Assembly (NCBI GenBank): GCA_017311315.1
Contig: CM029640.1
Coordinates: 12,244,640-12,308,639 of the forward strand
Direction of reading: 5' to 3'
Length of the DNA: 64,000 nt
From: Dendrocalamus latiflorus
Lineage: Eukaryota; Streptophyta; Magnoliopsida; Poales; Poaceae
Each line of letters opens with the position of its first letter. Position 1 is the stretch's first letter. The notes beneath the pieces are model-generated. The model saw only the letters and a list, made by a program, of their open reading frames with translations. It had not been told where the DNA came from and made no database searches. The translations under genes and the position numbers were made by a program. Below, one piece after another: positions 46,230 to 58,835 of this stretch.

Positions 46230-46590
46230 GCCAGCTCCACTGCTGCCAATTCGAAAGGTTAGGGGTGGAGCACTCGCACGCCTACTTCATCTGGCCGCCA
46301 ACTCCGCCACCACTACTTCAAAAGGTTAGGGATGAAGTGCTCGTGCACCTACTTCATTTGGCCACTAGCTCCGCCGTTGCCACTTCGAAAGGTTAGGGAT
46401 GGAGCGCTCGCGCCTACTTTATCTGGTCGCCAGCTCCGCCACCGCCACATCAAAAGGTTAGGGACGGAGCACACGTGTGCCTACTTCATCTGGCTGCCAG
46501 CTCTGCTGCCGCCACTTCGAAAGGTTAGGGACAAAGCACACAGTATCTACTTTTGTCGCAAGATGAAGGGGCCCATGTCGACCTTTCGTT
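46230..46590. repeat. 67-bp minisatellite, about five copies
   Basis: AAAGGTTAGGG recurs at 46254, 46321, 46388, 46453 and 46520. Between the copies lie 'gcctacttcatctggccgccagctccgcc' style segments. Confidence 0.9.
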
Positions 46591-47159
46591 CCTACCCTAC
46601 TTCGCGCATATCGCGTTCTAGGTGCTAGAGGGCACAACCCGCGGAACTTGTCTCACACCTGAAGTCCTACTTATCGATTATCTTTCTGAGCACTTCTCGT
46701 CATGCCAAGTGTCATTGGAAAACGAACACGCTCGCAAAAGGGATACGGGGCACAAATCATTTGCCTTGGGCAATACTTCAATATAATGTGCGAAGGATAG
46801 CGTTTGCAAGTACATTTATTCGGACTTGTTTGGAGGCACTACTCATCCGATTCATCCTCTACCTTAACGTACTCTCACGTCGAGGTCTCTCCTGTTGAAT
46901 GCCGCTCCTCCCAAAAATGCAGAGAATCCTCCGCCTAGCCCTAGTGTCGAAGGCGCCATTGGACCATGAGGCTCGAAACTAGCAAGCGGCCCCTATCAAG
47001 CACCTGGTCGCCACAAGCACCAAATATGAGAACAAGACATCATAAATTTTTATTGCATTGCCAAAAAAGGGCCATGTGGAGCCGTTTTACATAACATAGA
47101 CACGGGGTACATATCGGCCTACATGTGTGGGTGTGGGCTTCAGCATCACACTTGCAGAT

Positions 47160-49798
47160 CGACACCATGCCCAAAATCGGCGCCTCCACCTTCGTCACAC
47201 CACAGGACTTCATCAAGCCAAGCTCCAAGGTCGCCGCCTCTTCCCAGACTCCGCCTTATGGCTACCTTCGTCGCGGCCTCGCCGAGGTAGTCCCAGATGC
47301 GCTAGTGGAAGGCACGCATGGGACGCTGGACCGCATGCACCGCGCTGGACATAAACCCGCTTTTGGCAGGTAGCTCCAGTTGCGGAGTACCTAGCTCACC
47401 AACGTGCGGGCAGCCTCAGTGGTGGAGAAGGCCGAGGATGATGTGGGTCGTCACTAGCAAGCAGTGGTTGTCAAAGGACCACGCGGCACTCAACGTGAGC
47501 GCCAAAGCCTCTCTGATCCTTCGAAGGGTGCTCGACAGGTCCTCGGGCCCAAAGGTGCGAAGTGGCACCACGATGGCAAGATTGGACAACGCACTCTCCA
47601 AAGTCTCCATCGAGCTCCATGCAACCACTGAAGCATCGCCCAGTGCCCGGACCTCTGACTCCGCAGCGTGGAGTCGGTCCACCAGGCTACCTCGTTCGCG
47701 AGCCCTAGCGGCCTATAAAGTGCAGGCGAGGGCAAGGGCCTGTATAACACGCCAGTTAGCAGCATCCTTAAAAAGGCTAATATAATCAAAGAGCGGGTGC
47801 AGGTACCTTGATCTCTGTGGCTTCCAAAGCACTTTCCAAGAGCTCCGACCCGCAAGACAATAGTGTTCGTTGGTCCAATCCAGCATCCGCACAATCCGTG
47901 GCGCCCTACAAAGCTCATAGCGCCTCCGGTTGAGGGACAAAGTTCACAACCTTAGGTGTCGAGCCTCCATGCCAGCGGCTTCCACAGGGGCAGATGTTGA
48001 AGACACGTCCAGCGCATGTACGTCGGTCCCCCCGCGGTCGCTTCCGTCGCTCGAGCCCTGTGCAGGCCCCAGAGACCGTGGGCCCACTGATGCTAACGAC
48101 GGTGTCAGCAAGCATATCGGGGAAAGTCTCGTGAAATCACAAGAGGAGAAGGAGGTGTTTATACCTGCATCGTGAAGGGGCGAAGATCGTCGAGAAGCCG
48201 CCACTCCTATGTCTGTAGGAAGGGCAACCGTGGGGGCGTCACCAGCATCCCACACGGCGGACTCTGCTTTAGGCCCCGCGCATTCTACCTCGGAGTCAGA
48301 CTTCTCTAACAGCACCGTCATTGCCACTTAGAAGTGCCTGCTCGCCCCCTCATGTGAAGCTACGTGAGCACACTCTACGCATTCGAAGTGCCTCATCGGC
48401 CCCCGTAGCCGGAGTAGGCGACGAAGCCTCATATTCGCCGGCATCCACGTCAAGCCAATGGTGGCCATCGCCCCCGTCACCTGCATCGCTTGCGGGCCCC
48501 TGGTCACTAATCGCGCCGCAGTCCGCCTCCACCTGTAGGTCAGAGTTGGCGTACTCCGCCAAGTCAGAGCCGATAACCATAGTAGCCTCAGCCTCGGTGG
48601 GTACTTCAGGAAGAATGGCCACCGAGTTTGGTGGCCGGGTGGCAGGTGACTGGGCCCTATGACGAGGAGGAGAGGCCTCCCCCTTGTCGTAGCCACCCCG
48701 AGTGTGAGCCCGGCCAGTAGTTGGCACAGCACACTCTAGTACAGGGATGCTAAGAGTTTCGCACACGTGGTTTATTCAGCTGACGTTCACTGTTACCGCC
48801 TCCTGGAGACTGTGCTCCATGGCCACGTACAACCTAAAGAAAACCATCACAGCACACTCCGCATCCTCGAGGAGCAGCTCTGCCAACAAATGGAGTTAAA
48901 ACAACCTACTAGATAGCCTCTTCGCCCTCATTAGGTGTGGTCGAAGACTTACTTGGCTCGGCGGGCCTCGGTAAGGTTGCGACTGTCGATCGAATACCAT
49001 TGTCAGTTGCACGTGCTAGGGGTGGGCCCAGGTTGCACGTGCTAGGGGTGGGCTAGCGAAGCCATGCTGAACATCAGGAACTCCTTCGCGAGGCCCTTTA
49101 TGTTGAATCGGAGGGCAACCCCCACCAGCCTCCGCGCCTAATGCTCATTGTCATGGTTGAGGGCTACCGAAGGGAAGTGTCGAACTCCATTGGATGACCC
49201 ATCCACTTCAGGCTGCTGGTGCCCTCCACGCGGTGGTAGAACCATAGCTACATCCAGTTTGACTCCAACTTCACCTGGGTTGCATTTTCCGGGAACAGCT
49301 TCGTGCATGCCGGACGCAGCACGAAGTTCACACTCCTGAAGTTGGAATACTCCCCTCCATCTAGCTTCTTTGGTTGGCAGTGTGCGTCATGCAGAAATGC
49401 GAACAGCACGGCGCTAGGCCATGCTGTCTCCATCTGCAAGGCCCAACAGTAGACAGCCAGGCAGACCAGTGCGTTCGGAGTTAAGTGCGCCAGCTCCAGC
49501 CTGTACACCCGCAGCACCTCACCGACGAATAGGGTAGAGGGGAATCGGAGCCCAGCCTCAAGATACACGACGAAGACCACAGCCTCTGACTCCGTGGGGT
49601 GTGGCTTCGTCTTGTCAGTGAGCGTAGACAAACCGCATTACGGTCCAAAAGCTTCCCCTCGCACAAAAGAGACCGGATGGTCTCCTCGGTCACCAGGCTC
49701 TGCCCCAGCATGTTCAAGCAGACGTCGTTGAGCTTCCTCACTGCACTCCAGCACTTGTTCACTAGCGAGGGGTCACACTCCACCAGCTCATACTCCAT
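47160..49798 (-). pseudogene. Additional antisense ORF of the Tat-like gypsy element
   Basis: From ATG at 49798 the minus strand reads MEYELVECDPSLVNKCW and MLGQSLVTEETIRSLL. After a frameshift it continues HPTESEAVVFVVYLEAGLRF, YRLELAHLTPNALVCLAVY and LDGGEYSNFRSVNFVL. Later come SDLAEYANSDL (about 48610) and, at 47682-47416, RLHAAESEVRALGDASVVAW and SALSNLAIVVPLR. This is the PF04195-type ORF that Tat-lineage elements carry opposite to gag-pol. It is broken by frameshifts, but long collinear stretches remain and match the copy at 21524-22966. No function is established. Confidence 0.7.
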
Positions 49799-50049
49799 CT
49801 CCGTCGCCGACGTGCTCTGCTAGCTAGAAGAGTTGCCACAACTCAACGACGCACCACCGCTTGGTCGGCAGAGAGCGATCATCACCTCGGACCATTTCCA
49901 CTACAATACTATACGCAGTGCACGGCGGCAGTTGACGACGATCTTCTAGCTTGGTCTCTCACAAAACCATCTACCAAATAGGGTCAGTGAGAGGAAGAAG
50001 TACGACGACGGACGGTGGCGACAAGCGGTGTATACGGCAGTGGTGCGCA

Positions 50050-50711
50050 CGGGAGCAATGGTGGAAAAGTAGTGTTGTCTTAACTAGTCAAGGGAGAGGG
50101 ACAGCGATGCGATGGCGACCGTAGTTTTAAAGCCTGTTCGGCTGCCCCACGATCGGGAAGCCCAACCGGTGAAAACTGACACCACATGACCTCCCAACCG
50201 TGCTCGCACACGTGTCCCACGATGCTGCGAACGGCCACACGACCACAGTTAAACTCCCAACTGGCAACACACGATAAGCCAGGAGTACCACGCCGTGCAT
50301 CCGACTATGCGCGAAGGGTTGATAAGACTTCGGTCAGATGACATCACCATTTCGCCCTGTACGACCCAACCCGGAATAGATCATAGGCCGCAGGGACGGA
50401 GGGGACCAAAAGGCTCGGCGGTATGGTTTTGGCCCGTGAGAAGCCCTTTACCATGAGAGGCTCCTATAGTAGGGGTGGCTCTACCTGAGCCCATCTGGCC
50501 TGTTAGGGAATTGTAAGGCCCAATATGATACATGTAATGACATATGTACCCTCATAGAAGACATATGGCTATAAGAGCAAGACTGTAATTGTGCCTTAGG
50601 GAGATATTATATATATATACGCCCTGATCATGGAGAAGGGGCATGCATTGTTTTTCCATCACAACCACTCCACTACTCTCTCACTTTACTGTTTTGTCAG
50701 TAGCCATAACA
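50050..50711. mobile_element. LTR of the Tat-like gypsy element
   Basis: It ends GTAGCCATAACA at 50711 and is the reverse complement of the LTR beginning at 20629. The inner boundary is not fixed. A TATATATATA run lies near 50605. It abuts a truncated copia LTR at 50712, so one element interrupts the other. Confidence 0.65.
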
Positions 50712-52556
50712 GGTTTCTCTTGCTCTGCTCTGGAGATGGTGAGTACCAAACCACTTACAAGTTGGTGTCAGGCCTCTTCACAATCTTCTTGAAGAGGTCA
50801 CCTCACAATCTCCCGCCAAGCCGTCTAGGTGCCGACAAGCACCAAGAGTAATATACAAAGCTTTGCTTGATGGCGATCAAGTGATAAGGATCGATCTAGA
50901 ATGGATGCACTTGATTTTTAGCTCAACTATGTCAAATGAATGCTAAGTGAGTAAATGAGGTTTGGAGTGAATGTTATATGCTCAAGGATGTTGCAATGAA
51001 GTGTTTAGCCCTGTGCTTAAGCAGGTGGAGGAGTATTTACACCCCTACTAACCAAATCTAGCCATTACATGAAGTTTCCTAAATTTTTCAGGGTGAGCAA
51101 AAGTACCACAGTACAAAGACTGGTACTATCGCACCTGTTCTGACACAACAGTAATAGCTATTTTAGAGCTTCTGAACTAGCCATTGAAATGTGGCATTGT
51201 ACTATCGCCGTTATAAATTTGGTAGTTCTGATCGTCGGTTGTTTCGATTTCTGGCGTGGTACTTCCATTTGTCTCGGAGGCCAAATCTTGCCACTCTCTA
51301 AAAAATATACCGCTTGGATTTTCAGAGCTTTTGAGCTCTGGTAGTACCGCTCAGGAGTTGCAGTCATACCGCTATATGGTAGTTCTACCATTAAAGCTTT
51401 GGTACTTTTGTTTTCCAAAGAAACAAATGTGATTCCAAGGGTGCTATATGGAAAAACATACCGCTAACCTTTTTGGTGCTCCTAGATTTTGGTAGTACCA
51501 CTGTGTAAACTCTGGTACTATTGAATTTCCTGACAGTGCACAATTGGCTGTCAATTTTAGTTTTAAGTGCATGCATGATTCTAAATTGATCCAAATGGCA
51601 CAATAATATGCTATCAATCTACTAGCCATAATCCCTCTTAATAGTATGGCATTTAACCTATAATCCGATCTTCCATCCTTTCTCCTAAGACCAGTAAAAT
51701 TAAAAAGGGATCCTAAACTATTTATACCTTTGTGTTGAGCCACATTTATATTCGTCATTGGGACTTAAACCTTTCAAACACTCAATAAACATGTTAGTCT
51801 CATATTCACATAGTGTCATTACTTACCAAAACTATTTTTAGGGGTCTAGATGCTTTTAATCTCCCCCTTTTTGGTAATTGATGACAACACAATTATTATG
51901 TGAAAAGAATAAATTTGTGAATATACCACTTGTTTGAAAAAAGAGTTCTATATTCTTTTTTTGACTTTAAACAACTCAAATGAGTTAAAAGAATTTATTG
52001 CTTTTAAAGTCAACACAGGGAAAGCTCCCCTAAACATGTGCATATAAACAAGAAGATACATTGCAAGCACATGTTAAGATTTTGGAAAAAAAATTTGGCA
52101 GAGTTTCTTTTGTTTGTTGAACTTAAGGGAATAGATAATTGCAATGATATAATTTATGCAACAAAAGAGTATAAGATGCAATTCTATAAAATGATCATAA
52201 CCTCAAGTTCAACATAACATAAACATAACATGAACCATGTCCACAATTACATTATGCATAATAACAAAGTTCACATGTTCGTTGCATCACAATTATCAAT
52301 AGTAGCTAAGATAGTAGTGGCTTCTTCATTCTTCTCTTCTTTTTTATTGCTCCTCCTTTCTTCATCCATTTGCTCCTTCTCACTTCTCCCCTTTGGTATC
52401 AAAGTACCAAAAAGGCTACTCCTGAGGTGCTTGAGGAGAATGGCCACAATGGCGATGGTGGCCATAACAGACTGGAGAAGGAGAGCGAGTCACTGCATGC
52501 TCATGAGAGGACACTCGGTCCCCAAGAGAGGAAACAATGGTAGTCAAGGTAGTGAC

Positions 52557-53690
52557 CTATCCTTCTATCCTCATCACTGCAGAATAAATCTGAGAAAGAG
52601 TGACTTCTTCCTCTCCTTGTGGTTCAGCTGCAGCCTCTTCTTCGTGTTGAGCTCGAGGACGGGGAGCTGGAGGGATGGGAGGTTCTGCTCGTGCCTTGTA
52701 GGGCTTATGAACTGAACCCAAACGTCCACGATAGTCAATCTTTTTTATGATTAGGGCCATGATGTAGGGAGCATCATTAATCTGTTCAACCTTATCATTC
52801 TTGGGAGAGTCTATCTCCCATATTATGAGATCAACCACATCAAATTTGCGGCCTTGCATAATGTAATCAATCAAGTTCCATGCATGGCCTCTAATAGCAT
52901 CATAATTCTTTGGGAATAGAAAGGAGTCCAACAAGCTTGTTTGGCAAATATTTGACAGAGGAGTCATAAAACTGAGTATATGTGGGGATCTGAAGAGCAG
53001 CCCTGTCATATACCTTCTCATAAGCACTGGACCTTGTCCGAAAAGCCAACTCAAACTCATGCTTATTACTGTCCAAGTAGTTGGATCCAGTCATCCATGG
53101 CATGTGCTGAAAATCAGAATAAATGTATAAAGTAGCATAAAACTACCTGATAATCTTGTCATTGTAGTTAGGCTTGAGAGCCACAAGGTTCTGAACAATG
53201 GCATCTCGAAATGGACGATATGTCCCATCATATTTGTCAATTGAATCAAGGTGATCCCAATCGACATACTTGTGGTCTGCAAAAAGTCTGCTTGGACCAT
53301 ACATCAGCTCATACACTTGCTCCTGAAGCTTGGTATGAAACTTAGGATTGTTATAATTCCTGAGGAGCACAAATTGGCTTCTGTGATGTAATCTTGCATA
53401 CTCTTCAGCTGAGATGGTCTTAAGATTTATCTGTGGTTCTTCTGGCTTTGGCATCTCCTCATCAGAATCTTCATATGGTGAGCTCTCCTGCTGCTCAATT
53501 TAAGTCTCAAATTTAGAGGCCACTGCCTTGCCTCTGTCCTCTCAAGATTTCTAAGTAGACTCTACAGTGACTTGAGTTGACTGGGGAGGAACCTTGGCTG
53601 CAAAGGGAGCTGCATGGGAGGTTGATTGTCCAGAAGGCATGTGAGAGAAGGTGTTCTTTGCATACACCTTGCGAGAAAGGTTCTTTGTCC
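52557..53690 (-). pseudogene. Extra downstream ORF of the copia element
   Basis: Minus-strand frames encode PEEPQINLKTISAEEYARLH, QVYELMYGPSRLFADHKYVD, WMTGSNYLDSNKHEFELAF, YDAIRGHAWNLIDYIMQGRK and a terminal acidic stretch HEEEAAAEPQGEEEVTLSQI. I recognise this type as the 'putative plant transposon protein' ORF that follows pol in some grass copia elements. Two frameshifts (about 53130 and 53050) and a stop near 52912 break it. Its role is unknown. Confidence 0.6.
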
Positions 53691-54623
53691 TAGGTATCTT
53701 CAAACAAAGAGAAAAGATACCAAGGATAAGTTAGGATATAACCACAATAGGTTTGAAAATAATGGAATCAAATTGCTATTTTATCAGAGAAATCAGTAGT
53801 ACCAACATGCAACCAGTGGTAATATCGGGCTTCAGTAGTACTGCACATGTCGAGTGGTAGTACCGCTTTCTCTGAATAATTTCTAAGGCAGATTAAAGTA
53901 TGAACTTTCTGGTGTTTTTCTTAGATTGAATCTATGGAATAGATGCGCAAGCATCATTAGACACCAAATATAACAATTTTCCCGAAAAAAATCGTCACCA
54001 AATCATTTGCATTATCAATCAAAACCTAAACGTGACCTAGGGTTCTAGAACAAGATAAACAAAGGATTTTGATCCCATTTACCTTGTAGATCAGTGGAGT
54101 TGAACCCTTAGGAGGCAAAGTCACCAGGGAACAAAGAAATCTCCAAAGGATTTGGAGATCTAGCAATGGGGTTTAGTGGTTTCTTGGGGGGGAGAGAGAG
54201 AGGCATACATGTGCAAGCGAAAAGAGCGAATGAAAGTTCCACTAAGGAGAGAGGGAGAGGGTTAAAGACCCGTGGGGTTGGTAGTTAATGCCCTCAACCA
54301 ACTAGAATGAAAGTACAATATTTTGACTGCCGGTAGTTCTGAAAGATGGAAGTACTGCAGATTACACAGTGGCAGTTCTGATTTTTCTGGAACTTTTCAG
54401 AAATTGAACTTGAATCTGAGAATTATGCAAATGATCCTTAGTTTTGCATTAAAATAGGAACCATTCAGGATCATTATATATTAAGAAGACTAAAGGAAAC
54501 CTAGGAATATAGTTTTTATGCACATAGAGATTTTTAGCAAAAAATAAGTGAAAATACCTTTAAAAAATACCTCAAACAATACCTAATGAGCATGAAAGCA
54601 TGAGGCATGAGTTCAAGCAATAT

Positions 54624-55312
54624 TTAGTAGTCCACGACATTTAATTCATTCCTTAACTTGCAAAAGCTGCTTTCATCTAATGGTTCAGTGAAAATGTTTG
54701 CCAATTGCTCTTCGATCTGAATGTGGCTAATTATAATATCTCCCTTGCTTACATGATCTCTCAAGAAATGGCGGTGTATGTCTATATACTTGGTTCTTGA
54801 GTGTTGGACTAAGTTATTAGCTATTTTCACTATACTATCATTATTACACAGAAAAAGGTATTTTATCAAATTTGATTCTATAATCCATCAAAATTTGCCT
54901 CATCCACAACAATTGAGCACAACAACTACCCACAGAAACATATTCGGCTTTGGCGGTGGAAATAGCTATGGAATTTTGTTTCTTGGATGACTGTGAAACT
55001 AAAGATCTTTCTAACAATTGATAACTACCTGAGGTGCTTTTCTATCCACTTTACAATATGCATAATCGAAATCTAAATATCCAATTAAATTAAATTTAGC
55101 ACCTTTAGGATACCATAAGCCTATGCTTGAGAAATGCTTTAAATATCTTAGAATTTTCTTTACGGTTATCAAATAGAACTCTTTTGGAGATGCTTGAAAA
55201 TGTGCTCATATCCAAATACTAAACATGATATTGTGTCTAGATGCGGTAAGATAAATGCAAACTATCAATCATGGATCTATAAAATTTTAAATCTACTAGA
55301 TTACCTCCTTCA
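54624..55312 (-). pseudogene. Copia reverse transcriptase/RNase H C-terminal fragment
   Basis: On the minus strand, DLKFYRSMIDSL, RKSTSGSYQLLERSLVSQSS, NSIAISTAKAEYVSVGSCCA and QHSRTKYIDIHRHFLRDHVS are followed by EEQLANIFTEPLDESSFCKL. These are the ordered blocks of the copia RNase H domain (S-S-KKQ, STAEAEY, SRTKHID, DxxTKPL). Several stops occur in the first third. The fragment starts only a few bases after the primer binding site, which marks the deletion junction. Confidence 0.85.
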
Positions 55313-55319
55313 TTGAGAT

Positions 55320-55334
55320 CGAGCTGTGATGCCA
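55320..55334 (-). promoter_or_regulatory. Primer binding site of the copia element
   Basis: On the minus strand TGGCATCACAGCTC follows the LTR end by two bases. It resembles the initiator-Met tRNA site TGGTATCAGAGC with two changes. Confidence 0.6.
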
Positions 55335-56892
55335 CTTGTAGGATCAAGAATAACCGACTAGTGGGGGTGAATAGGAGGTTCCAAAATTCTTACTTTCTAA
55401 AATTAATTACCATAATTTATAGCTAGGCAAGATTTTCAATTAATTCAAACCTACACAATTCTAGTATAGGAAAAGCATCAGAAGCACAAGTCTCTACAAG
55501 TATATATCTAGCACAACTAAATATGAAAATCTCAATAATCATAATATGCTAGAAATATAAGTACGGAAAGTAGAGGCAAAGAAATAACCACAAGACAAGG
55601 GAAGTTTTTCCCGTGGTGTCGAAGACTTGCCGGTCTTCTCTAGTCTACGCTGGGGAAAGCCTAAGTGACTTAGACCGGCTCTACAAATTAAGCCTTGCTC
55701 CTCAATCCACTAGTGGTTGCTCTTACTTCACTATGGAGATGGTCAGCACCAAACCACTCACAAGTTGGTGCCGGGCCTTTTCACAATCTTCTTGAAGAGG
55801 TTACATCGCAATCTCCTGCCTAGCCGTCTAGGTGCCGGCAAGCACCAATAGTAATAAACCAAAGCTTCGCTTGACAACGATCAAGTGCTAAGGATCAATT
55901 TAGAATGGATGCACTTAATTTTTAGCTCAACTACCTCAAATGAATGGTAAGTGAGTAAATGAGGTTTGGAGTGAATGCTCTATGCTCAAGGATGTTGCTA
56001 TAAAGTGTCTGGCCCTCCTTGAGCAGGTGGATGAGTATTTATACTCCCACCAACCAAATCTAGGCATTACATAGAGTTTCCTGAATTTTTTAGGGCAAGC
56101 AGAAGTACCGCAATACAAAGACTGGTACTACTGCACCTATTCTAACACAATAGTAATAGCTATTTCAGAGCTTCGGAACTAGCCGTTGAAATACAGTGCT
56201 GTACTACCACTATTATAAATGCAGTAGTTTCGATCATCAGTAGTTCTAATTTCTAGCATGGTACTTCTTTTTGTGTCAGAGGCCAAATCTTGGCGCTCAT
56301 TGGAAAAACGTACCACTTGGATTTTCGGAGCTTCCGAACTTTGGTAGTATCGCTTAGGAGTTACGGTCATACCACTATATAGTAGTTCCGCCGTTGAAGT
56401 TTTGGTACTCCTGTTTTCCAGAGAAACAAATGTGATTCCTAGGGTGCTCTTTGGGAAAAAATGTACTGCTAACCTTTTTGGTACTTTCGGATTCTAGTAG
56501 TACCGTCATGTAAACTATGGTACTAATGAATTTCCTAACAGTTTATAGTTAGCTATCAATTTTAGTTTTAAGTGCATGCATGATCCTAAATTAATCCAAA
56601 CTGCACAAGAACATGTTGTCAAGCTACTAGCCATGATCTCTCTTAATAGTACGGCATTTAACCTATAATCCGGTCTTCCATCCTTTCTCCTAAGATAAGT
56701 AAAATCAAAAAGGGATCTTAGACTATTTATACTTTTGTCTTGAGCCACATTGATCTTCATGTTGACCCTTAGTATGCATCTCATATTCATCATTAGGACT
56801 AAACCTTTCAAAAACTCAATAAATATGTTAGTCTCATATTCATATAATATCATTAATTACCAAAACTATTTTTAAGGGTCTAAATGCTTTCA

Positions 56893-58116
56893 AGGGATGA
56901 TGAACAGCATGGGCCACGACGATGAGGGCGATGTGACGGGGCTTGGAGATGTGCGCTGGCGTGGGTGCAACACACAGGCATGAGTGGCAAGGTAGTGCGA
57001 TAAGCGGAGCATGTGCAGCGAGGCGGGCATTGAGCAAGGCATGTTGTGGGGTGACGCAGTCATGTAGGCATAGGCGGGGTGACACTATGGGGCTTGGCAG
57101 GAGTCTTGGCGCGTGTGAAGTGGCGGGAGCAGGTGTGGGCGCAAGGTGACGTTGGAGCAAGGCGTTAACATGGCTGGTGGCAACTCAACGAGAGTAGACA
57201 CGTCATGACTTAGGCGTGGGCACGGTGCACGTGGCGGGGCTGGGCCTCAACCAAGCCTGCGCGGGTGCATGGTGTGAGCACACAGCACAACACGGCATGG
57301 CACACTGTGGCGGCAAGTGCACACAGCGCGGCTGGCGTGGCGTTAGTGGCACAGCCAGGTCAGTGTGGCACAACATGGCGTGGGTGCATGCACAAGTCGG
57401 GGCAAGGTAAGGCGCGGGCATGCAGTAGAGTTGGGGCGCAGCTAGAGCTGCAAGGGAGGTGACAAAGAGTGAGGGAGAAGGGGGCTAGGCGGGGGACTTA
57501 GGCTACGGCCCAAGGAAAAGAGAGAGAAAAGAGTTGGGCTGGCCCAATTGAATTTCAGATTTTTATTTGTAGTTACCTTTTTTATTTGAATTTTGATTTC
57601 TGTTTTGGTTTTGAATATGAGTTCCAAATTTGAATTTCATTCTTCTTGTTGCTTTCAACTTCTCAGGGAATTTACCCTAAATTTAATTTTGCTATTCTTT
57701 TATTGTTGTTGTTGTTGCTATTTATTATGTATCTTTTCTTGAATTAATTTGCGTAAGTCAATTTTTAGAAAAGCCCTAATAAAATTTCAGAAAATCCAAA
57801 TGTCAACAAGATTCATTAAATAGTTTTTAAATTATTTATATTTTTAAACATCCAAATTTTGGAATGGTAGGACACGCCCGCTGCCAAGAGGCAGCGACTG
57901 TGGTATTGCTCGGCAGCTACATCAGAAAGGTGTAGCGACGGAGGAGGCCAAATTTGGAGGATTCGCTGTGGCGAGCTATTGAGGGGACTCAACAAGAAAT
58001 TGAGGTGTTGCAGCCTCTTCCTCTGCTGGCTGGATGTACGGAGAGAGAGAGAGAGAGAAGGCCCTCATCCTTTGACACGGTGAACTGCTGGATGTATGTA
58101 CGGGGATAGAGGTGGT
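56893..58116. other. Repeat-derived DNA, no gene
   Basis: A GC-rich block (56893-57480, many GGCATG/GTGGCG words) passes into an AT-rich block with 'tttgaattttgatttctg'-like words, which resembles the composition of a grass gypsy LTR. A GA microsatellite sits at about 58034-58050. No boundaries could be set. Confidence 0.4.
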
Positions 58117-58119
58117 GAT

Positions 58120-58351
58120 CGGTTGGGCTTAAAAGCTCATGGCTTATGGCTGAAAGCACTGTAGCTGGCTGAAAAAAACACTGTAGCTGACAGAGGTTTA
58201 TTTAGCATAATTAAATTTAAAAAAATATAAAAAATATGTTAGCCCATTACGTCGGCAAAAAAACTCAACAAAAAAAACCAAAAGTTCAGAAAAAGACGAA
58301 ATTTATGAATAGTGAAAAATAAGCTGGAAGCCAGAAGCTTAAGCCCAACCG
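58120..58351. mobile_element. MITE with terminal inverted repeats
   Basis: It begins CGGTTGGGCTTAA and ends TTAAGCCCAACCG, with GATC at both edges (58117-58120 and 58351-58354). At about 232 bp with no ORF, it belongs broadly to the 'ggcttatggctgaa' MITE group. Confidence 0.75.
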
Positions 58352-58835
58352 ATCGGGGCCAGAGATAAGAGGGGGGAGAAACGAGGTAGAAGAAGGGCTG
58401 TTTGATTGACACGTGGACCTCATGGTTCATGAAATTTTATAGATCACTAGTTGCATGTCCGTGCGTTGCAATGGAAAATAAGTACCATACAATATCACAC
58501 ATTTGATAACCATAATCTAATCATTGGTGTCGCAAAGGAAAGTAAAATCAGTTTCAGGTAAGCTACTTTTAGCATGTTTGGCTAATGCACCAAACTTCCT
58601 TGATTGATGAGAACTTTGCTCTGGGCTTATGTCAAACTTGCTTTTCAAGTTATCAAATAGTTCATAGGATTATAGCTCTGGAATTGACATGGGAAGCTGT
58701 TGGTGTGCTGTATTGGGCTAACATGTACAACCAAACTAATCATATCTTACCAAAGTTGCATCAATTATAAGGATTGTTCAAAGCAACAACACAAAAGTAT
58801 ATTAAAAAGGCAACAACAAAAAAGTATCTCACACC

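Larger units (their letters stand above)
50712..56892 (-). mobile_element. Sirevirus-like copia element, internally deleted
   Basis: The right (5') LTR is 55337-56892 (on minus, TGAAAGCATTTAG...GATCCTACA). The left (3') LTR is 50712-51858, collinear but cut at 50711. Next to the left LTR, on minus, lies a polypurine tract (AAAAAGGGGGAGAT, about 51860-51873). The interior holds, in transcription order, the primer binding site, the reverse transcriptase/RNase H end and an extra ORF. Gag, protease, integrase and most of reverse transcriptase are deleted. An extra downstream ORF is characteristic of the Sirevirus group and its relatives. Confidence 0.8.

Noticed and set aside
45460..46249. Minus-strand frames of 88-163 codons with repeating YSEECTRRL-like units
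   Set aside because: The period equals the 47-bp minisatellite read in shifting frames. It is a repeat artefact, not a protein.
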